Assembly (NCBI RefSeq): GCF_009746585.1
Contig: NZ_WRPO01000013.1
Coordinates: forward strand, 47,428 to 111,427
Length of the DNA stretch: 64,000 bases
Direction of reading: 5' to 3'
Source: Novosphingobium aquimarinum
GTDB taxonomy: Bacteria > Pseudomonadota > Alphaproteobacteria > Sphingomonadales > Sphingomonadaceae
A program made the translations under genes and the position numbers. Under the pieces are notes generated by a model. That model was not told the DNA's origin and did no database searches. It saw nothing but the letters and a program-made list of their open reading frames with translations. Below are positions 44,281-55,814 of this stretch, one piece after another (the stretch's first letter is position 1; the number at the start of each line of letters is the position of its first letter).

Positions 44281-45161
44281 GCGGCGTCAACCCTCCCCAC
44301 TAGTTTGGATTCCAGATCGGTGATTTTCTCGATTTTCGCGGAAAGCCCTTCCGGCGGAGGTGTGACCCCCAATCGACCCAGACGGCGATGCAGCGCGACA
44401 GCCTCGCGAGTCATCCCGCTTGCTGCCCCCAACCCTTCGAGCGTGAGCGCAACTTCTTCCATCTCGGCGGCGCGGCGCAGGCCATGAACCATCATCCGGT
44501 CGAGATTATAGTCCGCCTTGGCATCCCATTCGGGGCCGAGCGAGCCGAGCACTTCAGCCGTGACCCCTGCCCTTTCCGCCGCGAGCACGCATTCTGCGGT
44601 GAGGGCTTCGATACCTTTCACCATCACCGAACGGATCATCTTGATCGCCGAGGCCTGACCGACCTTGTCGCCCACTACCCGGATATTCGTGAAACCCAAC
44701 CGCTCCAGTGCCGCCGCCGCGTCGCTCCCTCTGACGCCGCTCAGCAACAGCGGTACGGAGAGCTTGGCGGGATTGACCGGCGCCATGACCGCCACGTCCA
44801 CATACCACCCGCCGGCAGCTTCAATCGTTTGTGCGGCGATGCGCTTGGTTTCAGGCGCCACGCTGTTCATGTCACAGAACATCGCAGCAGGAGCGACCAG
44901 CGAGGCGGCGGCGCGCGCGGCCACGACGGCTTGATCTGCCGTCACCAGCGAAAGCACCAGCGGCGAGCGGCTCACCGCATCGGCAAGCGTGTCGCTTCCC
45001 GCAACGCCAGCTGCCAGATACTCACGACGCTTGCGGTCGGCGCTGGCCGGATCATCGGTCAAAACGTCGAAGACACGCGCCGAAGTCGACCAGGACCCTG
45101 CTTCCGCAAAGCTGCGGCCCGCTTCTCCGAAACCAATCAAAGCGACAGCAATCTGATCCAT
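44277..45161 (-). CDS. NAD(P)-binding DUF1932 (6-phosphogluconate-dehydrogenase-like) protein
   Basis: 294 residues, first gene of the lig operon. The N-terminal Rossmann motif is VALIGFGEAG; the C-terminal helical part is the DUF1932 region (SVMVKGIEALTAECVLAAERAG). Such proteins resemble beta-hydroxyacid dehydrogenases and are seen in protocatechuate meta-cleavage clusters, but their substrate is not established. The start has no clear ribosome binding site; a TTGCCG-N7-CGGCAA hairpin ends right at the ATG, so translation may be controlled. Confidence 0.8.
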   Translation of the reverse strand: MDQIAVALIGFGEAGRSFAEAGSWSTSARVFDVLTDDPASADRKRREYLAAGVAGSDTLADAVSRSPLVLSLVTADQAVVAARAAASLVAPAAMFCDMNSVAPETKRIAAQTIEAAGGWYVDVAVMAPVNPAKLSVPLLLSGVRGSDAAAALERLGFTNIRVVGDKVGQASAIKMIRSVMVKGIEALTAECVLAAERAGVTAEVLGSLGPEWDAKADYNLDRMMVHGLRRAAEMEEVALTLEGLGAASGMTREAVALHRRLGRLGVTPPPEGLSAKIEKITDLESKLVGRVDAA

Positions 45162-45222
45162 TTGCCGAGATTAGCGGCAACCGTCCACGCACCGCCAATC
45201 GGATTGGCACCTAATGCATTAG
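45162..45222. promoter_or_regulatory. Three stacked palindromes upstream of the lig operon
   Basis: In 61 bp there are three inverted repeats: TTGCCG/CGGCAA (45162-45180), a perfect 15-bp GCCAATC-G-GATTGGC (45194-45208), and a perfect 12-bp CTAATGCATTAG (45211-45222). They fill the gap between the LysR stop and the first lig gene, where a LysR-type activator would be expected to bind. A promoter cannot be read with confidence. Confidence 0.5.
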
Positions 45223-45225
45223 AAA

Positions 45226-46395
45226 TTACGAAGTGTGTTCGTCGCGCAGCACTGCGGCCTGTTCCTCGATAACCTCGATCAGAGCAGCCTGTGCCGGCGT
45301 AGGCCGCCAATCCGATCGGACGGTCAAACCGATGGTGCGCGACATCGGACGCACCGGGCCTGCAATTCTCACGAGCCACCCCGCCTCCAGTTCCACACTG
45401 ACCTGATCGGGCGACAGCAGAGTGAGGAAATCGCTTTCGACAAGAATTTGCCGGACGATCATGACTGAGCCGCATTCCATCGGCACGCGTGGTGGCGTAA
45501 CGCCGACCTCCTCGAACATCGACTGCCAATGCGCCCTTAACGGCGTACCAGCCGCGGCCACGATCCATGGATACCGCGCGAGCGCCGCAATCGTCGGGGG
45601 CCGGCGGGCCTGCGCCAGCGGGTGGTGCGCGCCGGCAAGAATGATGAGCGGATCGTCGAAAAGTTCTCTCTGTGCCATATCTGCCGATATATTTGTCCTC
45701 GCCGCACCGACCATCATATCGATATCGCCGTCACGCAGCGGCCCCGTCAGCTCGGCATAGGAGCCCTCCATGATGACGATATCGATATCCGGCTTCGCGC
45801 GATGAAACGCTGCGACGGCGCTCGGTAACAGGCGCGCACGCGAAAGCGGCATCGCTCCGATCGTGATGCGCCCTCTTTCGTGGCCTCGCAATGCGGCCAG
45901 CTCAATATCCGCCGATCGAAGCTCGGCAAGCGCGAGCCGGAAATTGCGCGCCATCGCCAAGCCGCGCGCCGTCAGGACAACACCCTTGCCGCGCCGCCTC
46001 ACAAGATCCTGTCCCAAAGCGAGCGAAAGGTCGCTCACCGCCCGATGCAGCGATGCTTCGCTCAGACCCATGGCCGTCGCAGCATTTGCATAACTTCCCG
46101 CTCGCGATAAGCCGAGAAAAGCGGAAACCTGCGCCGCCGTCGCGCGCGTTTGCCCCAGAAGCCGAATGATCGCGGTAGCGCGCGGCGCCAGGATTCGTGC
46201 CTCATCCGTGGGGATCATGCGGCGCGGCTGCCGTTCGAAAAGCGGCACCCCGAACCGCAACTCCAGCTTGGCGATTCCCTGCGTCACTGCAGGCTGGGTA
46301 AGGTGAACCTCACGCGCGGCTGCCGTCACGCTTCCACTTTCCATGATCGCCAGAAAGGCGCGCAGATGCCGCAGATTCACGTCCAGCCGTTCCAT
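45226..46395 (-). CDS. LysR-family regulator with a second HTH-like segment (LigR-like role)
   Basis: 389 residues, against about 300 for usual LysR proteins. The first HTH (residues 7-66) is standard: [33 protein letters not shown] second HTH-like unit follows at about 90-148 ([20 protein letters not shown], then [18 protein letters not shown]) before the LysR substrate domain ([17 protein letters not shown]). It lies between the two lig transcription units, as LigR does for protocatechuate genes in SYK-6, so regulation of both is likely. The inducer is inferred to be protocatechuate or a related acid. Confidence 0.88.
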   Translation of the reverse strand: MERLDVNLRHLRAFLAIMESGSVTAAAREVHLTQPAVTQGIAKLELRFGVPLFERQPRRMIPTDEARILAPRATAIIRLLGQTRATAAQVSAFLGLSRAGSYANAATAMGLSEASLHRAVSDLSLALGQDLVRRRGKGVVLTARGLAMARNFRLALAELRSADIELAALRGHERGRITIGAMPLSRARLLPSAVAAFHRAKPDIDIVIMEGSYAELTGPLRDGDIDMMVGAARTNISADMAQRELFDDPLIILAGAHHPLAQARRPPTIAALARYPWIVAAAGTPLRAHWQSMFEEVGVTPPRVPMECGSVMIVRQILVESDFLTLLSPDQVSVELEAGWLVRIAGPVRPMSRTIGLTVRSDWRPTPAQAALIEVIEEQAAVLRDEHTS

Positions 46396-46497
46396 GCTGC
46401 ACGATTAGCAAATTCTTATTCATCGGGCAAAGAACGGATTTGCTGCAAGGACGGAACGGCGCGCATTCTCCCAGTTATCGTTGCCAAGGAGAGCGTT
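46396..46497. promoter_or_regulatory. Divergent promoter region between the LysR gene and ligK
   Basis: About 100 bp with an inverted repeat AGCAAAT (46407-46413) / ATTTGCT (46438-46444) and a direct repeat TGCTGCA (46395-46401, 46441-46447). Such symmetric pairs with AT-rich centres are typical LysR binding sites next to an autoregulated regulator gene. Promoter boxes are not certain. Confidence 0.45.
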
Positions 46498-47164
46498 GTG
46501 TCGGGTTTAGTCGTCCAATCTATCGAGCGAGCGGAAGCGCCGGTAATCGACGCCCTCGCCTCTTGCGGCGTTGCGACGGTCCATGAAGCGCAAGGCCGCA
46601 CAGGGCTGCTCGCCTCCCGCATGCGCCCGATCTATGCAGGCGCCCGTATCGCGGGCTCGGCGGTCACCATCTCCGCGCCTCCCGGGGACAACTGGATGGT
46701 GCATGTCGCCATCGAGCAGCTGCAGCCCGGCGACATTCTCGTGCTCGCCCCCACCTCGCCTTGCGAAGACGGCTATTTCGGAGACCTTCTCGCCACCTCG
46801 GCGATGGCACGGGGTTGCCGGGGGCTGGTAATCGATGCGGGGGTACGTGACGTGCGCGATCTGACGGCCATGGGCTTTCCTGTCTGGTCGAAGGCCATCT
46901 TCGCACAGGGTACGGTGAAGGCGACGCTGGGATCGGTCAATGTCCCCGTCGTTTGCGCAGACGCCGTGATCCGTCCCGGTGACGTGATCATTGCAGATGA
47001 CGATGGGGTCTGTGTGGTCGAGCGCGAACGCGCCGCCGACGTGTTGGCAAAGGCCCAGGCACGCGAAGCCAATGAGGAAACGAAGCGTCAACGGCTCGCT
47101 GCCGGGGAACTCGGCCTCGACATTTACGATATGCGTGGCCGCCTCGCCGAAATGGGCCTGAAAT

Positions 47165-47172
<8 letters not shown>
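46498..47172 (+). CDS. ligK: 4-Carboxy-4-hydroxy-2-oxoadipate aldolase
   Basis: 224 residues from GTG 46498 with AAGGAG 7 nt upstream; all sequence before it in the frame is non-coding. RraA-like class II aldolase: [12 protein letters not shown] near the start, [21 protein letters not shown], and the metal/substrate motif [13 protein letters not shown] with [16 protein letters not shown] downstream. It splits the C6 intermediate to pyruvate and oxaloacetate. It overlaps ligU by 8 nt. Confidence 0.93.
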
Positions 47173-49086
<1,914 letters not shown>

Positions 49087-49230
49087 AGCATGGATGCTGT
49101 CACCGTCGAAACGGGGGCATGCGCTTCATTGGCATGGAGATCGATAGCCGCCAACCAGTCTGAACCAGGCTGCGGCGGTTCCGCAGTTGAGTTCACGCAG
49201 ACGGAGGGCGGGCATAGAGGGGGATACCTT

Positions 49231-50448
49231 ATGACCGTCACGACATCGAAAGCCGAAAGCGCAGGCTGGGGCTCAATCTTTCTTGTCTATTGTTACGGTC
49301 TGCTTGCCATAGCGTCCGCCGGCAAGATGGCGCCGATCGCAGCGGATATGGGCAAGGCGCTCGGCTCTTCTCCGCAGGAGATCGGCTGGATTATCGGTCT
49401 CCTGTTCATTGCTCCCACACTCGGCTCAACCCTGGGCGGGTCAGCAGTCGATAGGTACGGTGCTCGGCCCATGCTCGCTGGCGCATGTGTGCTCATCGTG
49501 ATCGCAAACGCCATTTGCTACATAAGCGACAGCTTGGGCCTGATCGAAGCGGCACGTCTGATCGAAGGTATCGGCTTTGTAGCGATCACCGCTGCCGCTC
49601 CTTCGCTCCTCATCATGACTACATCGGGAAAACGGCAAACCGGGGCCATGGCGCTCTGGTCGACCTATTTCGCCGCAGGCATAAGCGCCGGTCTGCTCCT
49701 TGCCGCTCCATTCTCCGCAACCGAACACTGGCGTCTGCCATTCGTCATTCATGGTGCGGCGGCAGCCGGCCTTGCCCTTTCCGTCGGCTTGCTCCCGGTG
49801 CCTGGACAGACGTCCCGCGGAACCGCTGGCAACGACGACGCCTTGCGGGCGGTGATCGGAGAATCGGGCGTACTCCGGTTGGCGGCCGCATTCGCGATAC
49901 TCACCATCGCTGGTTTTGGCGTCAATATCGTCATGCCTCAATACATGGCCAAGACTCTTGGTGTTTCCGTATCCATGGGATCTGCTGCCGTAGCGATCTC
50001 GAATATCGCCAGTATCTGCGGAGGGATATTGACCGGCTTTCTTCTCTCCCGCGGTCACTCGTTCAAGCTCGTTGCCGCAACCATATCCGTCTTAGCCTGT
50101 ATGGCGAGCATCTCTCTTTTCCTGCCTCAATCGAGCGTAACCTTAACGATTGTGAGCTTGATGGTCTGGGGTTTCGCCACGCCTGGTACGATGGTGGCGG
50201 TGGTCATGATCATGATTCCACGCGTTCTCAAGAACACCGCTATTGTTGGCCTGGCTAACGGTGTTGTCGTCCAGAGCGGCTCTGCCGCCGCGTTCTTCGT
50301 ACCCGCAATTTACTTCTCTTTACTGGCCAATGGTATCTGGTGGTACTTTGCCCTTCTCGGCCTGGCCTGCGTCATCTTTGCTTTGATAACACTCCTTACC
50401 ATCCAGCCGACGGGCGGCATGATCGACGATGGTGCAAATATCCACTAA
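49231..50448 (+). CDS. MFS transporter, probable aromatic-acid uptake
   Basis: 405 residues from ATG 49231 (GAGGGGG upstream); the frame before it lacks transmembrane character. Twelve hydrophobic segments can be counted, with the MFS loop 2-3 motif as GGSAVDRYGARP. It follows ligI on the same strand after 144 bp with no clear terminator. Likely substrates are phthalate or protocatechuate, since no other transporter is in the catabolic region; this is contextual inference. Confidence 0.8.
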   Translation: MTVTTSKAESAGWGSIFLVYCYGLLAIASAGKMAPIAADMGKALGSSPQEIGWIIGLLFIAPTLGSTLGGSAVDRYGARPMLAGACVLIVIANAICYISDSLGLIEAARLIEGIGFVAITAAAPSLLIMTTSGKRQTGAMALWSTYFAAGISAGLLLAAPFSATEHWRLPFVIHGAAAAGLALSVGLLPVPGQTSRGTAGNDDALRAVIGESGVLRLAAAFAILTIAGFGVNIVMPQYMAKTLGVSVSMGSAAVAISNIASICGGILTGFLLSRGHSFKLVAATISVLACMASISLFLPQSSVTLTIVSLMVWGFATPGTMVAVVMIMIPRVLKNTAIVGLANGVVVQSGSAAAFFVPAIYFSLLANGIWWYFALLGLACVIFALITLLTIQPTGGMIDDGANIH

Positions 50449-50613
50449 CGCCATCTGAACACATGAACCGCCAGTCGCGGAAATGGTGGGGAGGATTGGA
50501 GATGGCTGTGCGGGAATGGGACGGGAGTATGATCGGAAAGGGTAGCGCACCCCTATACGAACCTATCCAACCGCTGGGCGCATGACGTGCTCTCCGGCAA
50601 TTACTAAAGACGA

Positions 50614-51077
50614 ATGCACATGTGCGTGCGACCGATAGTGCTGGCCGCCGGCCGTTCGAGCCGGATGGGCTTCGACAAGCTCCGGACCAATCTGGGCGGA
50701 CGGCCAGTGCTGGCGCATATCGTCGATACAATCGAACAGGCGGGTTTACCGCCGCCTCATATCGTAACGGACGCGGATGCCGCTGAACTCAGGGATATCC
50801 TTGGGAAGCGCGAACTATGCCAGACCCGAGCTTCCGACGCCCGTCGGGGAATGGCCCATTCATTGATCGCTGGGATCTCCGCGCTGCCGCAAGATACGCG
50901 TGCTGCGATCATTTGTCTGGGCGACATGCCATTTGTCCCGGCAAGCCTCTTGCAAAGGATGGCTCAGCAAGCGACCCCATCGACGATTTTGGTTCCTATA
51001 AGCGATGGGCGAAGGGGGAATCCGATCACATGGGGTTCTGATTTTTTCCCCGCGCTGCTGAATCTCTCAGGTGATAC
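50614..51077 (+). pseudogene. MocA-like molybdenum-cofactor nucleotidyltransferase, 3' end lost
   Basis: About 154 residues remain. The N-terminus IVLAAGRSSRMGFDKL is the nucleotide-binding loop of MobA/MocA-type transferases, followed by RRGMAHSLIAGI, CLGDMPFV (metal Asp) and RGNPITWGSDFFPALL. The conserved end (LSGDxGAR) is broken right after LSGDT by the IS21 end at 51078. Such enzymes add CMP to molybdopterin for xanthine-oxidase-family hydroxylases. With moaA it suggests a molybdoenzyme once lay here. The intergenic 50449-50613 shows no firm gene. Confidence 0.8.
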
Positions 51078-51104
51078 TGTGGATCGGCGTGCAAAAAGGA
51101 CCCC
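51078..51104. repeat. Left terminal inverted repeat of the IS21 element
   Basis: Starts TGTGGATCGGCG and pairs with the complement of 53570-53596 over most of 27 bp; an inner copy follows at 51117. Confidence 0.8.
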
Positions 51105-51189
51105 GTTAGCGGGGTGATCGGCGTCTAAAAGGGACCCCTCATTTCGATGGTTTAAGCAGCCGGCTGGATTTTCAGGCGGCGAGATCGGG

Positions 51190-52704
51190 ATGTTGATTTT
51201 GGAGACAGTGGTTCGGATTCGGCGCGAGTATGCCGGCGGCAAGGCGATCAAGGCGATCGCGCGGGATTTGCATGTGTCGCGGAAGGTGATCCGCAAGGCG
51301 ATCCGGGCGCCGGAAGGCGCATTCGACTATCAGCGCAAGGTTCAGCCACTGCCTAGGATCGGGCCGTTTCAGGATCGCCTGAACACACTGCTGGAAGAGA
51401 ACGAGGTGCGCGGCAGGCGCGAGCGACTGCGGATGACGCGGATACATGATCTGCTGGAGCGCGAAGGTTTTGAGGGTTCCTACGATGCCGTTCGGCGCTA
51501 CGCGGCGCGCTGGAAGGCCGACCGGCGCAAGGATGCCGGCGATGGTGTCACCGCCTTCATCCCGCTGATGTTCAAGCCGGGCGAGGCCTACCAGTTCGAC
51601 TGGAGCCATGAGGATGTGGAGATCGCCGGCAAGCCGATGCGCGTGAAGGTTGCGCATATGCGGCTGTGTGCATCGCGGGCGGTCTATGTCCGGGCCTATC
51701 CGCGCGAGAGTCAGGAGATGCTGTTCGACGCGCATGCGCGCGGCTTTGCTTTCTTCGGCGGCGTGCCGGGCCGCGGCATCTACGATAATATGAAGACGGC
51801 GGTGACGAGCGTGTTCACGGGGAAGGAGCGGGTCTTCAACCGGCGGTTCCTGATCATGACCGACCATTATATGGTCGAGCCCACCGCCTGCTCGCCGGCG
51901 GCGGGATGGGAGAAGGGCCAGGTCGAGAACCAGGTGCAGACGATCCGGGGCCGCTTCTTCCAACCCCGGTTGCGGTTCGCCAGCCTCGACGAGCTCAATG
52001 GCTGGCTGGAGGCCGAGTGCCAGCGCTGGGCGGAACGACAGGCACACCCGGAACAGGGCGAGCTGACCGTGGCGCAGGCGCTGGAGATCGAGCGATCGGC
52101 ACTGCAGCCGATGCTGGGACCGTTCGACGGCTTTAACGAGAGCGAGCATGCGGTGACGGGCACCTGCCTGATCAGCTTCGATCGCAACCGCTACTCGGTT
52201 CTCTCGACGGTGGCGCGGCGGACGGTGCAGGTCCGGGCCTATGCCGACCGCATTGTCGTGCGCTGCGGCGAGGAGGTTGTCGCCGAGCATCCCCGCTACT
52301 TCGGGCGCAACCGCACGATCTATGACCCCTGGCATTATCTGCCGGTACTGGCCCGCAAGCCCGGAGCGCTGCGGAACGGCGCGCCCTTCCAGGACTGGGA
52401 TCTGCCGCCGGCGCTGGCGCGCCTGCGCCGCAAGCTTGGCAATGGCGACGATGCCGACCGCCGGTTCGTCCGTGTGCTGTCGGCCGTGCTGACCGATGGT
52501 CTGGAGCCGGTCGAAGCGGCCGTCCGCGAGGCATTGGCGACCGGCACGGCGAGCGACGACCTGATCCTCAACATCCTGGCGCGGCGCCGCGAACCGCCGC
52601 GACCGCTCACCATCATCACCTCCGAAGACAGCGCCTTGCGCCATCCGCCGATCGCCGACTGCGCCCGTTACGACCAGCTGAGGACCTTCGATGCAGCGGC
52701 ATGA
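51190..52704 (+). CDS. istA: IS21-family transposase IstA
   Basis: 504 residues. N-terminal HTH ([19 protein letters not shown]), then an rve-type DDE core with [10 protein letters not shown] (first Asp), [11 protein letters not shown] (second Asp) and a Glu in [13 protein letters not shown], and a C-terminal Mu-like beta domain. Length and motifs are intact, so it is probably active. istB begins 14 nt before its stop. Confidence 0.95.
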   Translation: MLILETVVRIRREYAGGKAIKAIARDLHVSRKVIRKAIRAPEGAFDYQRKVQPLPRIGPFQDRLNTLLEENEVRGRRERLRMTRIHDLLEREGFEGSYDAVRRYAARWKADRRKDAGDGVTAFIPLMFKPGEAYQFDWSHEDVEIAGKPMRVKVAHMRLCASRAVYVRAYPRESQEMLFDAHARGFAFFGGVPGRGIYDNMKTAVTSVFTGKERVFNRRFLIMTDHYMVEPTACSPAAGWEKGQVENQVQTIRGRFFQPRLRFASLDELNGWLEAECQRWAERQAHPEQGELTVAQALEIERSALQPMLGPFDGFNESEHAVTGTCLISFDRNRYSVLSTVARRTVQVRAYADRIVVRCGEEVVAEHPRYFGRNRTIYDPWHYLPVLARKPGALRNGAPFQDWDLPPALARLRRKLGNGDDADRRFVRVLSAVLTDGLEPVEAAVREALATGTASDDLILNILARRREPPRPLTIITSEDSALRHPPIADCARYDQLRTFDAAA

Positions 52705-53419
52705 CATGATCGAGGCGATGCGCGGGCTTGGGCTCAAGGGCATGGCGGGCGCGTTCGACGATGCGGTCACCACCGGCCTTCAGCGCCAGCGCACCACGAT
52801 GGAGATACTGACCGACCTTCTGCGCGCGGAAGCAACACATCGCCATGCTGCCTCGATCCGATACCGGATGGCGGCCGCCCGGCTGCCGGTCGTGAAGGAT
52901 ATCGATGCGTTCCGGTTCGAGGGCACGCCGATCAACGAGGGGCTGGTGCGTTCGCTGCACAGTGGCGCGTTCCTGCCCGCTCGGCGCAACATCGTCCTGG
53001 TCGGCGGCACGGGCACCGGCAAAACCCACCTGGCCATCGCCATCGCCGCCAATGTCGTTCGCTCGGGTGCGCGAGGCCGCTACTTCAACACCGTCGATCT
53101 GGTGACCCGCCTCGAAGAGGAGGCCAGGATCGGCAAGAGCGGCGCTCTCGCCGCCCAGCTATCCCGCCTCGACCTGATCGTGCTCGACGAACTGGGATAT
53201 CTGCCGTTCGCCCGCTCGGGCGGCCAGTTGCTGTTCCACCTGATCAGCAAGCTCTACGAGCAGACCAGCGTCATCATCACCACCAACCTCGCGTTCGGCG
53301 AATGGCCCACCGTGTTCGGCGATCCCAAGATGACCACCGCGCTCCTTGATCGCGTCACCCACCATTGCGACATCGTCGAGACCGGCAATGACAGCTGGCG
53401 CTTCAAAAACCGCAGCTGA
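52691..53419 (+). CDS. istB: IS21-family helper ATPase IstB
   Basis: 242 residues, a DnaC-like AAA+ protein. Walker A is [11 protein letters not shown] (about residue 108), Walker [13 protein letters not shown], and the C-terminal [14 protein letters not shown] block is typical of IstB. It assists IstA in target selection. Intact. Confidence 0.95.
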   Translation: MQRHDMIEAMRGLGLKGMAGAFDDAVTTGLQRQRTTMEILTDLLRAEATHRHAASIRYRMAAARLPVVKDIDAFRFEGTPINEGLVRSLHSGAFLPARRNIVLVGGTGTGKTHLAIAIAANVVRSGARGRYFNTVDLVTRLEEEARIGKSGALAAQLSRLDLIVLDELGYLPFARSGGQLLFHLISKLYEQTSVIITTNLAFGEWPTVFGDPKMTTALLDRVTHHCDIVETGNDSWRFKNRS

Positions 53420-53449
53420 TCGCCCCCACCGACCTCCGATTAAAAGATG

Positions 53450-53510
53450 CTTTGCGCTGCGCGCGCCTCCGGTCGGGCTCCGCCCTCCCTACGCCGCGCG
53501 CAGCGCAAAG
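53450..53510. repeat. Perfect 16-bp inverted repeat behind istB, inside the IS
   Basis: Arms 53450-53465 and 53495-53510 (CTTTGCGCTGCGCGCG and complement) enclose a 29-nt GC-rich loop. Possibly a terminator for istAB, or a piece of captured repeat; it is not part of the normal terminal repeats. Confidence 0.5.
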
Positions 53511-53596
53511 GCGCGTGTCCGATCAACCTTGCGCCATCGTGAAAGGGGGTCCCTTTTGCGCGCCGATAGGGGGTCCCGTTTGCACGCCGATTGACA

Positions 53597-55537
53597 CGTC
53601 ACCACCTTCTCGTCGAACAGATTTTCGCCCCGCGCCGTCAGCGCGACGCCATGGCCCAGCGGCAAGCGCGCGAGCGCATCCACGGTCAGCGCCCTGGGCA
53701 GTGTGTCGATCTGAAGATCATCCTCATATTGGCTCGACACATAATGGACCGACGCGGAGAGCGTCGGCCCCTGCGCCGGCGTCCAGGCCAGCGTCGCGCT
53801 GGCGCTGTTGCGCGGCGTCTGCGCGGGCGCGAAGCCGTCGAACGCCTTGCCTGGCGCATCGACCTCGCTGTGGCTGTAGGCATAGGAGGCCGACAGGCCG
53901 AAATCGCCCAGACGCGCGCTGGCCGTAAGTTCGATCCCCTTGGCGACGATGCGGTTAACATTCTGGCGCTGGCGGGTGTTGGTGCCGATGGTGACATTGG
54001 CGATCGCATCGTCCAGCCGGTTGTAGAAGGCGGTCGCGCCCAGGGTCACGCCGGGCAGCGGGGTCAGGTCGAAGCCCGCCTCCACGCCCTTCAGGCGCTC
54101 GGGCTTCAGCGCCGCGTTCGCCTGCGTCGTGATCGGGAAGACCACGAATGGCCGGTACAGCTCGTTCAGCGTCGGCAGGCGAAAGCCGGTATAGCCCGCC
54201 CCGCGCAGCGCGAGCGCGCCGCTCAGGCGCAGGATCGCGCCCGCCCGCCCCGAAAACTGCCAGTCGGACCGGTTGGCGTAATCGGTCGCTGTCACTGCAC
54301 CGGTGCTGGCGTTGGCCTGATGATAGAAGCCGTCGCTGATCGTCCAGTGATCCGCCCGCACGCCGCCGGTCAACACCAGGCCTTCTAGCGTCCAGTCGTC
54401 CTCGGCGAACAGGCCGGTCGTCACCTGCTGCCCACCGGCATGGCGGCGGAAGGTGACGGGATTGCTGGCGATATTGGCGTCATAGGCGTCCTCATACATG
54501 TCGCCCAGCGCGAAGCGCGTATCCGCGCCCAGCCGCAGTACATGATCCGACCCGACCGGCGGGCGGATCTCGATCTTGCCGCCAAGCCCCATGGACGGCG
54601 TGTTGCGCTGGTCGAGCGACTTGCGGAAGGTGGAGGCGGAGATCACGATATTGGAAAAGTTGCGCGCCTGGATATAGGCGAGCGCATCAACCTGCCAATC
54701 GCCGCGCGAGATGAAGCGAACACTGGCGTCCTGCCCTTCGTTCGCGGAGTCCGCGCCCTTGAACCGCAGCGTCCTGTCGTCCTGAAAGATCGTGGCGCGG
54801 AACTGCAATTCGGACGTCACGGAGAGCGGCGCGACCGCGCGTAAATTGGTGGACCAGCTATCATAGGCGGCGGGCACGGTCGCCGCGACGCGCTGCGACT
54901 TTGGCGTGGTCTGGAAGCCGTTCCCCCGGTCCCAGCGCCCCGACAGCGAAACATAGCCGCCGCCTAGGTCCGGCGTGACGCTGGCCGACATCTCGGCGGC
55001 GTCATGGCTGCCATAGAAGGCGCTGGCAGCGAAATCCGGCAACTGGTCGCGCGTGGCGCTGGCCAGCTCGATCGTGCCGGCGACAGCGCCCGCGCCGAAC
55101 GCACCCGACCCGCCGCCGCGCGTCACCCGCACAACGGACAGACGGTCCGGAACCAGCGCGGAGAAAGGAATATAGCCAAAGAAGGGATCGGCCACGGGCA
55201 CGCCGTCCAGCAACACCAGCGTCCGGCTGGATGCATTGCCACCCAGCGCCCGCAGGGTCGCGCCCTGGTTGGACGGGTTCGACGCCCGGCTGTCCGACCG
55301 ACGAAACTGCTGGGAGCCGGCGACGTTGGCCAGCACATTCTCCAGCCGGCCCGACGCATTGTCGAGCAGCCGTTGCCGGTCGATCGCCACCGATCCATAG
55401 GCGGGCGTACCGGGTGGCAGGCCCAGCCCCTGTCCCGTTACGATGATCGAAGGTGCATCGGCGCCTGCATCATCGGGGGGCTGCGCCAGCACTCCGGATG
55501 GCACCAGCAGAAGTATCAGCAGCAGATAGTCTTTCAT
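53597..55537 (-). pseudogene. TonB-dependent receptor, C-terminus cut by IS21
   Basis: About 647 residues of receptor remain from ATG 55537: a signal peptide (ending VLAQ), plug domain (RQRLLDNASGRLENVLANV, LVLLDGVPVADP) and barrel, of BtuB-like size. The genuine sequence stops at GENLFDEKVVT; then the frame enters the IS and ends at 53489 with a foreign 36-residue tail. The last barrel strand, with its terminal aromatic residue needed for outer-membrane insertion, is lost. A Fur-like box upstream suggests iron control and a siderophore or metal-chelate substrate. Confidence 0.82.
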
Positions 55538-55726
55538 GATGCGTCCACGCCCTCTGGAGTTTGGAGCTTTCGTTGATTGGGCCATCGCGCGTCGCACGCA
55601 TGTGCCGACGCCGCGGAAACCCGGGCTTAACAGAGCTGAGTTAGATCACAGCATGCGCCGGCATGAGATGAGCAGGATATCACTCAACATTGCCCGAGCA
55701 AGTCGCAGATGCAGATCAAATCTACG

Positions 55727-55744
55727 TAATGATTCTCATTTATC
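55727..55744. promoter_or_regulatory. Fur-box-like site upstream of the TonB receptor
   Basis: The minus strand reads AAATGAGAATCATTACG, close to the classic Fur consensus GATAATGATAATCATTATC. It lies about 190 bp before the receptor ATG in otherwise gene-free DNA (55538-55814). Promoter boxes are not clear. Confidence 0.5.
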
Positions 55745-55814
55745 TGTTTCGCGCAAATAACCGAAAAACCTTGCGGTAAGGCTAATGCGCAACCAACTAA
55801 CACGTCATGGAGAG

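Larger units (their letters stand above)
51078..53596. mobile_element. IS21-family insertion sequence
   Basis: 2,519 bp element with istA and istB overlapping by 14 nt. Ends are TGT...ACA with near-identical outer repeats (51078-51104 and 53570-53596: ATCGGCGTGCAAA then GGACCCC). A second, inner copy of the repeat lies at each end (51117-51139 and 53546-53567), as is usual in IS21. The flanks (GATAC left, CGTCA right) do not match, so no target duplication is seen. Both flanking genes lose their ends here, which suggests a deletion between two sites. Confidence 0.88.

Noticed and set aside
50502..50585. 27-codon ORF with a GGAGGATT ribosome binding site before the MocA-like gene
   Set aside because: It is too short for assignment and resembles no leader peptide or family I know; it may be the relic of a deleted gene, but there is no independent support.
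51073..53601. Target-site duplication around the IS21 element
   Set aside because: The bases flanking the two ends (GATAC and CGTCA) do not match; I therefore read the locus as rearranged and not as a simple insertion.
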